Shown: positions 1-11,578, counted from the stretch's first letter. The stretch: DNA of 64,000 nt from Rothia aerolata (GCF_014635585.1 NZ_BMDC01000001.1:248001-312000); one strand, 5' to 3'. Notes: a model not told the origin generated them from the sequence alone. Translations and numbers: made by a program.

Positions 1-1759
1 CACAGTCTCCTACCGCAACCGCTTTGGCAGGGAGCGCCGCTATACCTCTGGCTTTGAGGGAGTTTTTGCCTACATTCTGCGCAAGCACGAGGAGACCGAA
101 TCTGACTGGTCCAAAGACCGCTATGAGCAGTACATGCGTAACGTAGCCTGTTCCGAATGTAACGGTGCCCGCCTCAACCCCACGATTCTGGGCGTGAAGG
201 TGGGCGGTGCCTCCATCGCAGAGGTCACCGACATGCCCATGCGGGAATCGCTGACTTTTATGCGAAAGCTCAAGCTGACCGAGCGGGAAGCTCAGATTGC
301 CGAGCTGGTGCTGAAAGAAATTGACGCTCGCCTGCAGTTCTTGCTGGATGTGGGGCTGGACTACCTCACCCTCTCTCGCCCCGCCGCAACCCTCTCGGGT
401 GGAGAAGCGCAGCGAATCCGCTTGGCAACCCAGATTGGTTCGGGTCTGGTGGGCGTGCTCTACGTTCTTGATGAGCCCTCCATTGGCCTGCACCAGCGCG
501 ATAACCGCCGCCTGATTGATACCCTGACTAAACTTCGCGACATGGGCAACACCCTCATTGTGGTGGAGCACGACGAAGACACCATGAAAGAGGCAGACTG
601 GATTGTTGATGTTGGCCCCGGCGCCGGTGAGCACGGTGGTCAGGTGGTGCACTCGGGCACCTTCCAGCAGCTGCTTAAGAACGAGAAATCGATTACCGGC
701 GACTACATGGCCGGCCGCCGCGAGATTACCGTGCCGCCCCAGCGCCGTCCTATCGACAAAAAGCGCATGATTAAGGTGGTGGGTGCCCGCGAGAATAACC
801 TCAAGAACATTAGCGTGAGCTTCCCCCTGGGTGTGCTGACCGCCGTCACCGGAGTCTCGGGCTCGGGTAAGTCCACGCTGGTCAACAGTATTCTCTACAC
901 CGCTTTGGCCAATAAGCTCAATGGAGCCAAGCAGGTGCCCGGCCGCCACAAGACCATTGAGGGCCTGGACCACCTGGACAAAATTATCCATGTGGACCAG
1001 TCGCCCATTGGCCGCACCCCCCGCTCAAACCCGGCAACCTACACCGGCGTTTTTGACCATATCCGTAGGCTCTTTGCTGAAACCAACGAGGCAAAGATGC
1101 GCGGCTACCAGCCCGGCCGCTTCAGTTTTAACGTCAAGGGTGGCCGCTGCGAAGCCTGCTCGGGTGACGGCACGCTCAAGATTGAGATGAACTTCCTGCC
1201 CGATGTCTATGTGCCCTGCGAAACCTGCCACGGCCAGCGCTACAACCGGGAGACCCTCGAGGTTAAGTACAAGGGCAAGAACATTGCCGAGGTACTAGAG
1301 ATGCCGGTGGAAGAGGCAGCCGAGTTCTTCTCGGCCTTTACTCCCATTGCCCGCCACCTCAACACCCTGGTTGACGTTGGTCTGGGCTATATCCGCCTGG
1401 GCCAGCCCGCCACCACGCTCTCCGGCGGTGAGGCGCAGCGAGTCAAGCTGGCATCGGAGTTACAGAAACGCTCCAACGGCCGTTCGATTTACGTGCTCGA
1501 TGAACCCACCACCGGCCTGCACTTTGAAGATATTCGCAAGCTGCTCAAGGTGCTTCAGGGCCTGGTGGATAAGGGCAATACTGTGCTGACCATCGAGCAC
1601 AATCTCGATGTCATTAAATCTGCCGACTGGATTGTGGACATGGGGCCCGAGGGCGGTGACGGCGGTGGAACGCTGGTCGCTGAGGGTACTCCCGAAGAGG
1701 TGGCCGAGGTCAAGGAATCCTATACAGGTACCTTCCTGAGGGAAATATTTAAGGGCTAA
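1..1759 (+). CDS. uvrA: UvrA, excinuclease ABC subunit A (3' part)
   Basis: The gene enters from the left edge and is readable in frame from base 2. UvrA is the DNA-damage-sensing ATPase of nucleotide excision repair. The piece carries the end of the first ABC domain (signature LSGGEAQRI near 394-420, Walker B VLDEPS), then the whole second ABC domain: Walker [10 protein letters not shown] near 850-876, a CxxC...CxxC zinc module (CEAC and CETC, 1148-1230) and a second signature [11 protein letters not shown] near 1419. The N-terminus lies outside the window. A stem-loop follows the stop. Identification is secure; it heads the conserved uvrA-plsC-uvrC cluster. Confidence 0.97.
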   Translation, partial: TVSYRNRFGRERRYTSGFEGVFAYILRKHEETESDWSKDRYEQYMRNVACSECNGARLNPTILGVKVGGASIAEVTDMPMRESLTFMRKLKLTEREAQIAELVLKEIDARLQFLLDVGLDYLTLSRPAATLSGGEAQRIRLATQIGSGLVGVLYVLDEPSIGLHQRDNRRLIDTLTKLRDMGNTLIVVEHDEDTMKEADWIVDVGPGAGEHGGQVVHSGTFQQLLKNEKSITGDYMAGRREITVPPQRRPIDKKRMIKVVGARENNLKNISVSFPLGVLTAVTGVSGSGKSTLVNSILYTALANKLNGAKQVPGRHKTIEGLDHLDKIIHVDQSPIGRTPRSNPATYTGVFDHIRRLFAETNEAKMRGYQPGRFSFNVKGGRCEACSGDGTLKIEMNFLPDVYVPCETCHGQRYNRETLEVKYKGKNIAEVLEMPVEEAAEFFSAFTPIARHLNTLVDVGLGYIRLGQPATTLSGGEAQRVKLASELQKRSNGRSIYVLDEPTTGLHFEDIRKLLKVLQGLVDKGNTVLTIEHNLDVIKSADWIVDMGPEGGDGGGTLVAEGTPEEVAEVKESYTGTFLREIFKG

Positions 1760-1773
1760 GGCACCTTTGTAGC

Positions 1774-1801
1774 CAGCCGCTTCCCTGAAAGGTAGCGGCT
1801 G
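1774..1801 (+). terminator. stem-loop after uvrA
   Basis: An 8-bp stem (CAGCCGCT / AGCGGCTG) with a 12-nt loop starts 15 nt after the uvrA stop. There is no strong T-run, so it may be a weak terminator or only a processing hairpin. Confidence 0.45.
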
Positions 1802-1936
1802 TCTACGACCCGGGCGCAATATTCGCTTTTACCCTGCGGATAAGAGTAATCTCTATGTTTGAGGGGATGCTCCAAAGATGTAGCATGCCCTACTTTCATA
1901 CACACCCAGAAACCGAGATAGAGGACTTTCGCTAGC

Positions 1937-2623
1937 GTGCAGTACTACAAGGGAATCCAGAGATGCGTGACCGCCCTTCTGAAGACCGGCTTTCGTGCCA
2001 GGGTTACCGGGCTGGAAACTTTCCCCGCTGAGGGCCCGGTGATTGTTGCCTCTAACCACCTTGCCTTCTTGGATTCCGTGATTATCTCTGCGCTGATGCC
2101 CCGCCGCGTGGCCTTTCTCGCTAAGGCTGAGTACGTGAATTCACCCGGCATTAAAGGCAAAGCAATGAAACGGTTTTTTGAGGCGATAGACATTATTCCC
2201 GTTAACCGTTCTGACCGGTCGGAGTCGATGAAGGCCCTGGATAAGGCCCTGGCCGTGCTGCGGGAAGACCGGGTTTTCGGTATTTACCCCGAGGGCACCC
2301 GCTCCCGTGATGGCTACCTTTACCGGGGCAAGATTGGTGTTGCCTGGCTGGCCCACATGACCGGTGCCCCGGTGGTTCCGGTGGGCCTGATTGGCACCGA
2401 CAAGCTCCAGAAACAGGGTTCTAACATGATCTACCCCAAGCGCTTTACCGTGCGCGTGGGGGAGCCCATCTACTTTGAGAAAACTGGCGAAAAGATGAGC
2501 GGCAAGCTGAGGCGCCAAACCACAGATCGAATTATGAATGAGATTGCTAAGCTGTCGGGCCAGCCGCGCAAAGACGAATACAATGTCTCGCCCTCGGCTG
2601 CCCGAGACGGTGGAGTCGCCTAA
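1937..2623 (+). CDS. plsC: 1-acyl-sn-glycerol-3-phosphate acyltransferase (PlsC-like)
   Basis: 228 aa, GTG start. The protein shows the acyltransferase motifs NHLAFLD (H-x4-D, about residues 40-46) and EGTRS (about residue 120), which define the PlsC/LPLAT family that acylates lysophosphatidate in membrane phospholipid synthesis. A hydrophobic segment (VIISALMPRRVAFLA) follows the first motif, consistent with membrane association. Its stop is directly followed by the uvrC start codon, so the two are translationally linked. Family assignment is firm; substrate is inferred. Confidence 0.9.
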   Translation: MQYYKGIQRCVTALLKTGFRARVTGLETFPAEGPVIVASNHLAFLDSVIISALMPRRVAFLAKAEYVNSPGIKGKAMKRFFEAIDIIPVNRSDRSESMKALDKALAVLREDRVFGIYPEGTRSRDGYLYRGKIGVAWLAHMTGAPVVPVGLIGTDKLQKQGSNMIYPKRFTVRVGEPIYFEKTGEKMSGKLRRQTTDRIMNEIAKLSGQPRKDEYNVSPSAARDGGVA

Positions 2624-4633
2624 GTGGCTGACCCGGCGAGCTACCGCCCGGCACCGGGTGAGATTCCAACCGTGCCCGGAGTCTATCGTTTCCGCGATGA
2701 ATTCGGGCGCGTGGTCTATGTGGGCAAGGCTAAGAACCTCCGCAACCGGCTGAACTCCTATTTTCAGAACGTTCACGCGCTGGCACCTAAGGTTTACGCT
2801 ATGGTGCACACCGCCGCCTCGGTGGAGTGGACCGTGGTGGGCTCGGAGCTTGAGTCTTTGCAGCTGGAGTACACCTGGATTAAGGAGTACAAGCCCCGCT
2901 TTAACATCGCCTTTAGGGATGATAAGTCCTACCCCTACCTGGCGGTGACTCTCAAAGATCGTTTTCCGCGGGCCCAGGTGATGCGCGGCGAGAAGAAGAA
3001 GGGGGTTCGCTACTTCGGCCCCTTCTCCCAGGCCTGGGCTATTCGCGAAACCCTGGACGCTCTCTTGCGGGTCTTTCCCGTGCGCACCTGCTCAGCCGGG
3101 GTGTTCAACCGGGCTGAGCGTAGCGGGCGCCCCTGTCTGCTGGGCTATATCGATAAGTGTTCAGCGCCCTGCGTGGGTAATATCTCTCAGCAAGACCACC
3201 TCAAGCTCGCCGAGGATCTCTGCCGGTTTATGGGCGGCGGTGCCGAGAAATTCATCGCGAATCTTACCCAGCAGATGAAGCAGGCGGCCGCCGACTTCGA
3301 CTTTGAAAAGGCGGCGGTTTTACGCGACGACATCGAGGCGCTCCAGAAAGCCTTTGAGCGTAACGCTGTGGTTCTGGCTGATTCTGTGGACGCCGATTTG
3401 TTCGCCTTTGCTTCGGATGAGCTGGAAACCGCGGTGCAGGTTTTCTACGTACGCGGTGGCAGAATCCGGGGCCAGCGGGGCTGGATTGTGGAGAAGGTCG
3501 AGGAAACCTCTGATGCTGCCCTGGTGGAGCAGCTGATTATGCAGGTCTACGGTGAAATTGCGGTCAATTCCACCGGAGATTTAGCTGAACTGGAACAGAC
3601 CCAGCACGATATTCCCCGCCAGATTGTGGTGCCGACCCTGCCCGATAACCGGGAGAAGCTGGAGGAGTGGCTCAGTTCCATCCGCGGGGCAAAAACTCAC
3701 ATTATGGTCTCCCAGCGCGGAGATAAGCACGCGCTCTTGCAGACCGTTGCAGAGAATGCCCAGCAGTCGCTGACCCTCCACAAGTCCCGCCGCGCCGGCG
3801 ATATCACTACCCGGTCGACGTCCCTGGTGGAACTACAGGACGCCCTGGAAATAGCCGACCCACTCCTGCGGATCGAGTGCTACGACATCTCGCACGTGCA
3901 GGGCACCAACGTGGTGGCCTCGATGGTGGTCTTTGAAGACGGCCTGCCTAAGAAGAGTGACTATCGTAAGTTCTCCATTACCGGTGACGCCGCCCGCGAC
4001 GATACCGCCAGCATGTACGACGTCATTCACCGCCGCTTCTCCCGCTACCTGGCCGACCAGAAGCAGCGCCGGCAGAATCCGCTGACCAGCGGAGAGATTT
4101 CGGCTGAGGAGGCGGCCGAGAAAGAGACCGCGAAGTTCGCCTACCCGCCGAACCTGGTGTTGGTGGACGGCGGCCCGCCCCAGGTTGCTGCCGCCCAGCG
4201 GGCTCTCGATGACCTGGGTATTTCGGATATTTTTGTGGCGGGCATTGCCAAGCGCCTGGAGGAACTGTGGCTGCCCAGCGACGATTTTCCGGTGATTCTA
4301 CCGCGTTCTTCGCAGGCCCTCTTTCTAGTGCAGCGGGTGCGCGATGAGGCCCACCGCTTTGCCATTACCTTCCACCGCACCAAGCGCGGTAAGGCAATGG
4401 TCAAGTCTGCCCTCGACGGGGTTGCGGGGTTGGGCCCGGCCAAACGAGAAGCCCTGATTAAGCATTTTGGGTCGCTCAAGGTGCTCGCCTCGGCCAGCGA
4501 AGAAGAACTGCAGGAGGTTCCGGGTGTCGGGCCGGCTATGGCGGCTAAAATTGTGGAGCACTTTGCTGTGCAGAAAGACCCCACAGCTGGTGAAGACTCC
4601 CTAGCGTCTGAGGAGTCGGTCGGTCTAAGCTAG
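2624..4633 (+). CDS. uvrC: UvrC, excinuclease ABC subunit C
   Basis: 669 aa, GTG start right after the plsC stop. UvrC makes both incisions around damage once bound to UvrB. Domains in order: GIY-YIG nuclease (GVYRFRDEFGRVVYVGKAKN, residues about 19-38), cysteine cluster (C-x16-C region, residues 155-180), UVR motif (FDFEKAAVLRDDIEAL, residues 224-239), RNase H-like endonuclease (ECYDISHVQGT at about 418) and a C-terminal helix-hairpin-helix pair (GVAGLGPAKREAL, EVPGVGPAMAAKI). Full length and intact. Confidence 0.97.
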   Translation: MADPASYRPAPGEIPTVPGVYRFRDEFGRVVYVGKAKNLRNRLNSYFQNVHALAPKVYAMVHTAASVEWTVVGSELESLQLEYTWIKEYKPRFNIAFRDDKSYPYLAVTLKDRFPRAQVMRGEKKKGVRYFGPFSQAWAIRETLDALLRVFPVRTCSAGVFNRAERSGRPCLLGYIDKCSAPCVGNISQQDHLKLAEDLCRFMGGGAEKFIANLTQQMKQAAADFDFEKAAVLRDDIEALQKAFERNAVVLADSVDADLFAFASDELETAVQVFYVRGGRIRGQRGWIVEKVEETSDAALVEQLIMQVYGEIAVNSTGDLAELEQTQHDIPRQIVVPTLPDNREKLEEWLSSIRGAKTHIMVSQRGDKHALLQTVAENAQQSLTLHKSRRAGDITTRSTSLVELQDALEIADPLLRIECYDISHVQGTNVVASMVVFEDGLPKKSDYRKFSITGDAARDDTASMYDVIHRRFSRYLADQKQRRQNPLTSGEISAEEAAEKETAKFAYPPNLVLVDGGPPQVAAAQRALDDLGISDIFVAGIAKRLEELWLPSDDFPVILPRSSQALFLVQRVRDEAHRFAITFHRTKRGKAMVKSALDGVAGLGPAKREALIKHFGSLKVLASASEEELQEVPGVGPAMAAKIVEHFAVQKDPTAGEDSLASEESVGLS

Positions 4634-4665
4634 TGGGGAACTACTAGGGGAGTAAAGGAAAGATT

Positions 4666-5595
4666 GTGACTGATTTTTCAAAGGTAGCGTCTACCGATTC
4701 AAGCATTTCGCAGATGGAGCCCTTGAAGCAGAGCCGCCCGGAGATTCTGGTGATTACCGGAATTTCTGGGGCTGGACGGTCCACCGCAGCTAACGCTCTC
4801 GAAGATGAGGGCTGGTACGTGGTCGATAATATTCCGCCGCAGATGCTACAGGCTCTGGCCGATTGGGTCACCCGGGCACCGGAGGCTATGCCCAAGCTGG
4901 CGGTAGGCATTGACGTGCGTGGCAGCGCCCTCTTCAGTGACCTTCCCGCCGCCATTGATGTGCTGCGCAAGTCTGACGTTGAGTTTTCCATGCTCTTCCT
5001 GGATGCAAAAGATCAAGACATCATTGCCCGCTACGAGGCCCAGCGCCGTCCCCACCCACTACAGGGCAGTGGGCGAGTGGTAGACGGTATCGAGCGGGAG
5101 CGTAAGCTCTTCGCCGAGCTCAAGGACGCCGCTGATACGGTTATTGACACCACCGGTCTCAACGTGCACCAGCTGAAGAAGACCATGCACGAGATGTACT
5201 CTCAGACCGGGCCTAAACTTCTCAACCTCACGGTTATGAGCTTCGGCTTTAAGTACGGTGCTCCCACCGATGCCAACTTTATGGCGGATATGCGGTTTAT
5301 TCCCAACCCTCACTGGATTCCCGAGTTGCGCCCGCTGACCGGCCAGGACAAAAGGGTGCGCGACTATGTTTTTGAGAACCCGGGCACTCTGGAGTTTATT
5401 GACAACTACCTCAAGGCGCTCAAGCCGGTGCTTGAAGGCTACATGGTGGAGGGCAAGCACTACGCCACCCTGGCCATCGGCTGCACAGGAGGCAAGCACA
5501 GGTCGGTAGCTGTCACCGAAGAAATTGCCCGTCGACTGGCTCAAGCAGGCGGTATTCACATTAACGTTCAGCACAGAGATATGGGGCGTGAGTAA
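4666..5595 (+). CDS. rapZ: RapZ-type nucleotide-binding protein (YvcJ family)
   Basis: 309 aa, GTG start preceded by AAAGGAAAG. The P-loop reads GISGAGRST, with Arg where the textbook Walker A has Lys; this also occurs in other actinobacterial homologues as I recall them. The C-terminal domain contains the conserved CTGGKHRSV block near residue 271. Homologues regulate sRNA turnover in E. coli and are GTPases/ATPases in Bacillus; the actinobacterial role is not settled. It lies 3 nt upstream of yvcK in the rapZ-yvcK-whiA module. Confidence 0.93.
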   Translation: MTDFSKVASTDSSISQMEPLKQSRPEILVITGISGAGRSTAANALEDEGWYVVDNIPPQMLQALADWVTRAPEAMPKLAVGIDVRGSALFSDLPAAIDVLRKSDVEFSMLFLDAKDQDIIARYEAQRRPHPLQGSGRVVDGIERERKLFAELKDAADTVIDTTGLNVHQLKKTMHEMYSQTGPKLLNLTVMSFGFKYGAPTDANFMADMRFIPNPHWIPELRPLTGQDKRVRDYVFENPGTLEFIDNYLKALKPVLEGYMVEGKHYATLAIGCTGGKHRSVAVTEEIARRLAQAGGIHINVQHRDMGRE

Positions 5596-5598
5596 ACC

Positions 5599-6633
5599 GT
5601 GACCGCTCATTCTCCCGCAGCACCCATTAAACTGCCCGAAAATCTGCGCGGGGTTGCCCCTGCGCCTCTGCGTGCTACCCAGCCCAAGGTGGTTGCCCTC
5701 GGCGGGGGCCACGGTCTTTACGGTTCGCTCTCTGCCCTGCGGCACGTGACCACGGATTTGACCGCCGTGGTGACTGTTGCCGATGACGGCGGTTCGTCGG
5801 GTCGACTGCGGCAGGATTTTAACGTGGTGCCACCGGGGGACTTGCGCATGGCCCTGTCTGCCCTCTGCGACGATACCGACTGGGGCAGAACCTGGCGTGA
5901 TGTTCTCCAACACCGCTTTAACTCTGAAACCTCCGAATCTTCACAGCAGCTCGACGAGCACGCGCTGGGTAATTTACTGATTGTTACTCTCTGGCAGCTG
6001 CTGGGCGATACGGTAGCCGGGCTGGACTGGGTGGGCGCCCTACTCAACGCGCGAGGCCGGGTTCTGCCTATGTCCTGCACCCCTCTGGTGATCGAGGGGG
6101 AGGCTCGTACGGTCAGTGAAACCGGCGAAGTTCAGCTGAGAAAAATCGTGGGTCAGGCGAACCTGGCCAGGGCGAAAAATATTGAAAACGTGCGGATTAC
6201 CCCCGATCAGGCTGAGGCAACGCCCCAGGCCGTGCAGTCTATTTTGGACGCTGACTGGGTGATTCTTGGCCCCGGCTCTTGGTACACCTCCGTACTGCCG
6301 CACCTGCTACTTCCCGGTATTCGAAATGCCCTTCTGCAGACCAAGGCTAAGATCATTGTGGTGATGAACCTTGAGCTGTCTGGGAAAGAAACCGCGGGGC
6401 TGAGCGCCGCCGAGCACCTGAGGATTTTGCAGAAATACGTTCCAGAATTTAGGCTTAATGCTGTTATTGCTGACAGCGATGGCATGGGATCGCCCGCTGA
6501 ATTAGAAGAAGTTGCCCACTCTTTGGGTGGCAGTGTCACGTGGGCGCAGGTCAGACATGGCCTGGAGAAGAACGTTCACGATCCTTTGAAGCTCGGCGCG
6601 GCCTACGAAGAAGTTTTCCGCCTTCACAGCTAG
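5599..6633 (+). CDS. yvcK: YvcK/CuvA-type gluconeogenesis factor
   Basis: 344 aa, GTG start 3 nt after the rapZ stop. The N-terminal half has the glycine-rich block [14 protein letters not shown] followed by [12 protein letters not shown] and PPGDLRMAL, the signature of the YvcK/CofD-like fold that binds UDP-sugars. Family members are needed for growth on gluconeogenic carbon sources and for normal cell-wall synthesis in Bacillus and mycobacteria. Role here is inferred from family and synteny. Confidence 0.93.
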   Translation: MTAHSPAAPIKLPENLRGVAPAPLRATQPKVVALGGGHGLYGSLSALRHVTTDLTAVVTVADDGGSSGRLRQDFNVVPPGDLRMALSALCDDTDWGRTWRDVLQHRFNSETSESSQQLDEHALGNLLIVTLWQLLGDTVAGLDWVGALLNARGRVLPMSCTPLVIEGEARTVSETGEVQLRKIVGQANLARAKNIENVRITPDQAEATPQAVQSILDADWVILGPGSWYTSVLPHLLLPGIRNALLQTKAKIIVVMNLELSGKETAGLSAAEHLRILQKYVPEFRLNAVIADSDGMGSPAELEEVAHSLGGSVTWAQVRHGLEKNVHDPLKLGAAYEEVFRLHS

Positions 6634-6707
6634 AACCTTCAGGGGCACCTGTGAACGGTGGAGTTTCTCGTCGTGCACCCGCTAATAATTATTGGAGGAA
6701 TTACCGT

Positions 6708-7679
6708 ATGGCCCTGACGGCATCGGTTAAAGAAGAGTTAGCTCGTTACGAGTCGACCAAGTCGTCGGTTCGTAAGGCCGAGGTCTCAACCATTTTGAGG
6801 TTTACCAACGGTTTACACCTGGTATCAGGCCGCATTGTGATTGAGGCTGAGGTTGATCTTGAATCGACAGCGCTTCGCCTTCAGTACAACATTGCTGAGA
6901 TGTACGGCCACGAGGCTACCGTCACTTCGGTGGCCGGCGGTGGGCTCCGCCGCGGTGGTCGCTTTGTGGTGCGCGTGGATAACGGCGGTGAGGCCCTGGC
7001 CCGCCAGACCGGTCTGCTCGATAGCCGGGGTCGCCCGGTGCGCGGCCTACCTCCTGCCGTGGTCAACGGTTCGTTGGCTGATGCCGAGGCCGTGATGCGC
7101 GGCGCATTCCTCGCCCACGGCTCCCTGACCGAACCCGGGCGCTCGTCCGCCCTTGAGTTCACCTGCCCCGGCCCCGAAGCCGCCCTGGCGCTGGTGGGGG
7201 CTGCCCGCCGTCTTGACGTCATCGCTAAGGCTCGTGAGGTGCGCGGGGTTGACCGCGTGGTGGTGCGTGACGGTGAGACCATCGGTATGCTGCTGGAGCG
7301 CATGGGTGCCAGCGACACTCTGGGTAACTGGCGGGAGCGCCGGGCCCGTAAAGAGGTGCGCGGCACCGCCAACCGACTGGCTAATTTTGACGACGCCAAC
7401 CTGCGCCGCTCCGCCCAGGCAGCCGTTGCCGCCGGGGCTCGAGTAGAGCGGGCCCTGGAAATTCTCGGAGACCAGGTGCCCGAGCACCTGCGCTACGCCG
7501 GCGAGCTACGTGTTGCCCACAAGCAGGCATCGCTGGATGAGCTGGGTCGGCTGGCTGACCCGCCCATGACTAAAGACGCCATTGCGGGTCGCATTCGCCG
7601 TTTGCTGGCCATGGCCGATAAACGAGCAGCAGAGAAGGGTATTCCCGGTACCGATGCCGGTGAAGAATTAGGCTTTTAA
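6708..7679 (+). CDS. whiA: WhiA sporulation/cell-division transcription regulator
   Basis: 323 aa starting [11 protein letters not shown]. The ATG at 6708 is chosen because of the TTGGAGGA ribosome site just upstream; an in-frame extension back into yvcK has no support. WhiA combines a degenerate LAGLIDADG-type N-terminal domain with a C-terminal helix-turn-helix ([26 protein letters not shown] at the end). It controls division genes in actinobacteria. Last gene of the rapZ-yvcK-whiA module, followed by a terminator. Confidence 0.96.
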   Translation: MALTASVKEELARYESTKSSVRKAEVSTILRFTNGLHLVSGRIVIEAEVDLESTALRLQYNIAEMYGHEATVTSVAGGGLRRGGRFVVRVDNGGEALARQTGLLDSRGRPVRGLPPAVVNGSLADAEAVMRGAFLAHGSLTEPGRSSALEFTCPGPEAALALVGAARRLDVIAKAREVRGVDRVVVRDGETIGMLLERMGASDTLGNWRERRARKEVRGTANRLANFDDANLRRSAQAAVAAGARVERALEILGDQVPEHLRYAGELRVAHKQASLDELGRLADPPMTKDAIAGRIRRLLAMADKRAAEKGIPGTDAGEELGF

Positions 7680-7697
7680 AACCACATAATCGCTGAA

Positions 7698-7735
7698 ACA
7701 CCCGTGTCCCCTTGGTTGGGAACGCGGGTGTTTTG
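7698..7735 (+). terminator. rho-independent terminator after whiA
   Basis: Stem ACACCCG / CGGGTGT with a T-run (TTTT), 18 nt after the whiA stop. The following 240 bases up to gap hold AT-rich promoter-like sequence but no gene that I can support. Confidence 0.75.
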
Positions 7736-7953
7736 CTCTATTTCTGTGGGCTTGTGTGAGGGTTTTGCCCTTGAATGCAAAACTTCACTCAAAAAAACCA
7801 CAAAATCACACCCAAATCCACACAATCTGTCGTAAGATAGATACAGAACGGACGAAAGCCCAACAGGTAAAGGGCTTGCTCCCAAACTTTTGGGGGAGTT
7901 CTTTTCTGGGCATCGTGCTCCTGGCGCGATCGTCCAACGTAAAAATTCACTGA

Positions 7954-8982
<1,029 letters not shown>

Positions 8983-8997
8983 GCTAAACTAAATTTG

Positions 8998-9031
8998 TGC
9001 CCCCGCCCACCGTTTTGGGTGGGGGCATTTT
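8998..9031 (+). terminator. terminator after gap
   Basis: Stem TGCCCCC..ACC / GGTGGGGGCA with a short loop followed by TTTT, 16 nt after the gap stop. It separates gap from pgk, or attenuates read-through. Confidence 0.85.
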
Positions 9032-9078
9032 CATAACCCTCTTTATTTTTCATACATACTTTATTGGAGTTGATCCAT

Positions 9079-10302
9079 ATGGCACGCGCTCTTGATGAGC
9101 TTCTCGCAGAAGGCGTAGAAGGCCGTTATGTTCTGGTTCGTTCTGACCTGAACGTTCCTCTGGATGGCGAGACTGTCACCGATGACGGTCGTGTGAAGGC
9201 TTCTCTGCCTGTTCTGACCAAGCTGACTCAGGCAGGTGCACGCGTGATTGTCACCGCTCACCTGGGCCGCCCCAAGGGCCAGGTTGATCCCAAGTTCTCC
9301 ATCGCCCCCGCTGCTAAGCGTCTGAGCGAGCTGGCAGACTTCAAGGTTCTCGTGGCTGAGGACGTTGTGGGTGAGGATGCCAAGGCTAAGGCTGAGTCCC
9401 TGCAGAACGGTGAGCTACTGGTGGTTGAGAACGTGCGTTACGATGCGCGCGAGACTTCTAAGGACGACGCTGAGCGCGGCGAATTTGCCGACGAGCTGGT
9501 TGCCCTGACCGGTGAGAACGGTGCCTATGTGAACGATGCTTTCGGCGCTGTTCACCGCAAGCACGCCTCCGTTTACGATGTTGCTAAGCGCCTACCCGCT
9601 TACCTGGGCGATCTGGTCAAGACCGAGGTTGACGTTCTCAAGAAGACCCTCAACAATCCCGAGCGCCCCTTCGTGGTAATCATGGGCGGTGCTAAGGTTT
9701 CTGACAAGCTGGCTGTGATCGAGAACCTGATTGGCAAGGCAGACACCATTCTGATTGGTGGTGGCATGGGCTACACCTTCGCTGCGGCTAACGGCTGGAA
9801 GGTTGGCTCCTCGATTCTTGAGAAGGATCAGATCGAGACCGTCAAGCGCTACATGGAAGAAGCACCCGCCAAGGGCACCGAGATTGTAACCGCTGTTGAC
9901 GTGGTCTGCGGTGACGACTTCTCCAACGACGCCAACTTCGAGATTCGCCCCATGGACGACATCGAGGGCGGCGAGCTGGGCGAGAAGGCAGACGGCCTGG
10001 ACATCGGCCCCAAGTCTCGCGAGCTCTTCGCTGAGAAGATCAAGGGCGCCAAGACCATCTTCTGGAACGGCCCCGTAGGTGTTGCCGAGTTCGAGAACAC
10101 CGCTCACGGTACTAAGGCTGTGGCTGAGGCTATCGTTGCCTCCGACGCTTTCTCGATTATCGGCGGCGGCGACTCCGCTGCTGCTGTTCGCAAGCTGGGT
10201 TACTCTGACGACCAGTTTGGCCACATCTCCACCGGTGGCGGTGCTTCTCTCGAATACATCGAGGGCAAGACCCTGCCCGGTATCGAGGTTCTGGGCGCCT
10301 AA
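9079..10302 (+). CDS. pgk: phosphoglycerate kinase
   Basis: 407 aa, begins MARALDELL. The ATG at 9079 follows TTGGAG at a normal distance; an upstream in-frame start would place the ribosome site inside the coding sequence. Substrate motif VRSDLNVPLDG (residues about 20-30) and nucleotide-binding GGGDSAAAVRKLG near the C-terminus identify it. Makes ATP from 1,3-bisphosphoglycerate in glycolysis. Highly biased codons. Confidence 0.98.
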   Translation: MARALDELLAEGVEGRYVLVRSDLNVPLDGETVTDDGRVKASLPVLTKLTQAGARVIVTAHLGRPKGQVDPKFSIAPAAKRLSELADFKVLVAEDVVGEDAKAKAESLQNGELLVVENVRYDARETSKDDAERGEFADELVALTGENGAYVNDAFGAVHRKHASVYDVAKRLPAYLGDLVKTEVDVLKKTLNNPERPFVVIMGGAKVSDKLAVIENLIGKADTILIGGGMGYTFAAANGWKVGSSILEKDQIETVKRYMEEAPAKGTEIVTAVDVVCGDDFSNDANFEIRPMDDIEGGELGEKADGLDIGPKSRELFAEKIKGAKTIFWNGPVGVAEFENTAHGTKAVAEAIVASDAFSIIGGGDSAAAVRKLGYSDDQFGHISTGGGASLEYIEGKTLPGIEVLGA

Positions 10303-10316
10303 TCCCCAGACTCTTG

Positions 10317-10345
10317 GGTGCGGGTGGGGGAAACCTGCCCGCACC
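10317..10345 (+). terminator. hairpin between pgk and tpiA
   Basis: Stem GGTGCGGG / CCCGCACC with 13-nt loop, shortly after pgk. The T-rich stretch comes about 8 nt later (CTGTTTTTA), so it may attenuate rather than fully stop transcription. Confidence 0.5.
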
Positions 10346-10406
10346 TCACCTCTGTTTTTATCTGTCGGCCCTGCTGGCCGAGAACCCCAAGATTTAGGTA
10401 GGTACT

Positions 10407-11183
10407 ATGACTCGCAAGCCCTTTATCGCCGGTAACTGGAAGATGAACATGGACCACGCTGAGGGCGTGACTCTGCTTCAGAAGCTGGCCTGGACTCTGG
10501 ACGACACCAACTTTGACTATGACAAGGCCGAGGTTGTTGTCTTTCCTCCCTTCACCGACATTCGTTCGGTACAGACCCTGGTTGATGGCGACAAGCTGAA
10601 CATCGCCTACGGCGGCCAGGATCTCTCTGACAAGGATTCCGGTGCCTACACCGGCGACATCTCCGGTGCTTTCCTCAACAAGCTCGGTGCCAAGTACGTG
10701 CTGGTTGGTCACTCCGAGCGCCGCACCATCCACGGTGAGTCTGACTCCGTGTGCGCTGCCAAGGTTCAGGCAGCCTACCGTCACGATTTGACCCCTGTGC
10801 TCTGCGTGGGCGAGGGCCTGGAGATTCGCGAAGCCGGAACCCACGTTGATTTCACCCTGGAACAGCTGCGCGGCTCCATCGAGGGTCTCTCCGCTGAGCA
10901 GGCTGAAACCCTGGTGATTGCCTACGAGCCGGTCTGGGCTATCGGTACCGGTAAGGTAGCTACCTCGGCAGATGCCCAGGAGATGTCAGCTGCTATCCGC
11001 GCCGAGATGGAAAAGCTCTACTCGGCAGACGTGGCTGAGAAGGTTCGTATTCTCTACGGCGGTTCTGTTAAGGCTGCTTCTGCTCCCGAGATTCTGGGCG
11101 AGCAGGACGTCGATGGCGTGCTGGTGGGCGGCGCATCGCTGGATGCCACCGAGTTCGCTAACATTGCTCGTTTCGATTCCTAA
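10407..11183 (+). CDS. tpiA: triosephosphate isomerase
   Basis: 258 aa. Active-site elements visible: N-terminal GNWKMN with the catalytic Lys, GHSERR with His, [12 protein letters not shown] with catalytic Glu, and YGGSVKAAS phosphate-binding loop. Interconverts dihydroxyacetone phosphate and glyceraldehyde-3-phosphate. Ribosome site TAGGTA is weak. Sits between pgk and secG as in most actinobacteria. Confidence 0.98.
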   Translation: MTRKPFIAGNWKMNMDHAEGVTLLQKLAWTLDDTNFDYDKAEVVVFPPFTDIRSVQTLVDGDKLNIAYGGQDLSDKDSGAYTGDISGAFLNKLGAKYVLVGHSERRTIHGESDSVCAAKVQAAYRHDLTPVLCVGEGLEIREAGTHVDFTLEQLRGSIEGLSAEQAETLVIAYEPVWAIGTGKVATSADAQEMSAAIRAEMEKLYSADVAEKVRILYGGSVKAASAPEILGEQDVDGVLVGGASLDATEFANIARFDS

Positions 11184-11224
11184 TACTTCGGATAGGTTGG
11201 ACATCAACCGGCTTTCCTGAGAAA

Positions 11225-11281
11225 ATAGAGAGCGCGTTGCCAGGGCACTTTCCCACTTGTTGACCCGGCAACGCGCTCTAT
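11225..11281. repeat. 57-nt inverted repeat between tpiA and secG
   Basis: Arms beginning ATAGAGAGCGCGTTGCC pair with a right arm ending CGGCAACGCGCTCTAT around a loop of about 24 nt. No T-run follows, so it could be an mRNA-stabilising hairpin or attenuator ahead of secG. It lacks the repeated tetranucleotide of the palindrome family described elsewhere in the window. Confidence 0.6.
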
Positions 11282-11305
11282 CATTGTTTACCCTGAAAGG
11301 CTCTC

Positions 11306-11557
11306 GTGGAGATTCTTAAGATCGCACTCATGGTTGCCATTGCTATCACCAGCATTCTCACCGTTCTTCTGGTGCTGTTGAACCGCGGTAAGGGTGGTGG
11401 CCTTTCAGACATGTTCGGTGGCGGTATGACCACCTCTCTGAACTCTTCAGGTTCTGCTTCTAAGAACCTGGTTCGCTTGACCGTGACCCTGGTGGTCATT
11501 TGGGCCCTGCTTATTGTGGGCTACGGGCTCGTGATGAAGATGGAAACCGGCATCTAG
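11306..11557 (+). CDS. secG: SecG, preprotein translocase subunit
   Basis: 83 aa, GTG start after GAAAGG. Two hydrophobic segments (about residues 5-25 and 52-74) flank the conserved glycine-rich GKGGGLSDMFGG loop typical of SecG. It is an auxiliary membrane subunit of the SecYEG channel. Position after tpiA is conserved among actinobacteria. Confidence 0.95.
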   Translation: MEILKIALMVAIAITSILTVLLVLLNRGKGGGLSDMFGGGMTTSLNSSGSASKNLVRLTVTLVVIWALLIVGYGLVMKMETGI

Positions 11558-11578
11558 TTTTTAAAGCGCAAAAGAACC

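Noticed and set aside
7756-7953. 65-codon frame between whiA and gap
   Set aside because: No ribosome site, biased toward Lys/Asn from AT-rich promoter DNA, and overlaps the gap promoter region.
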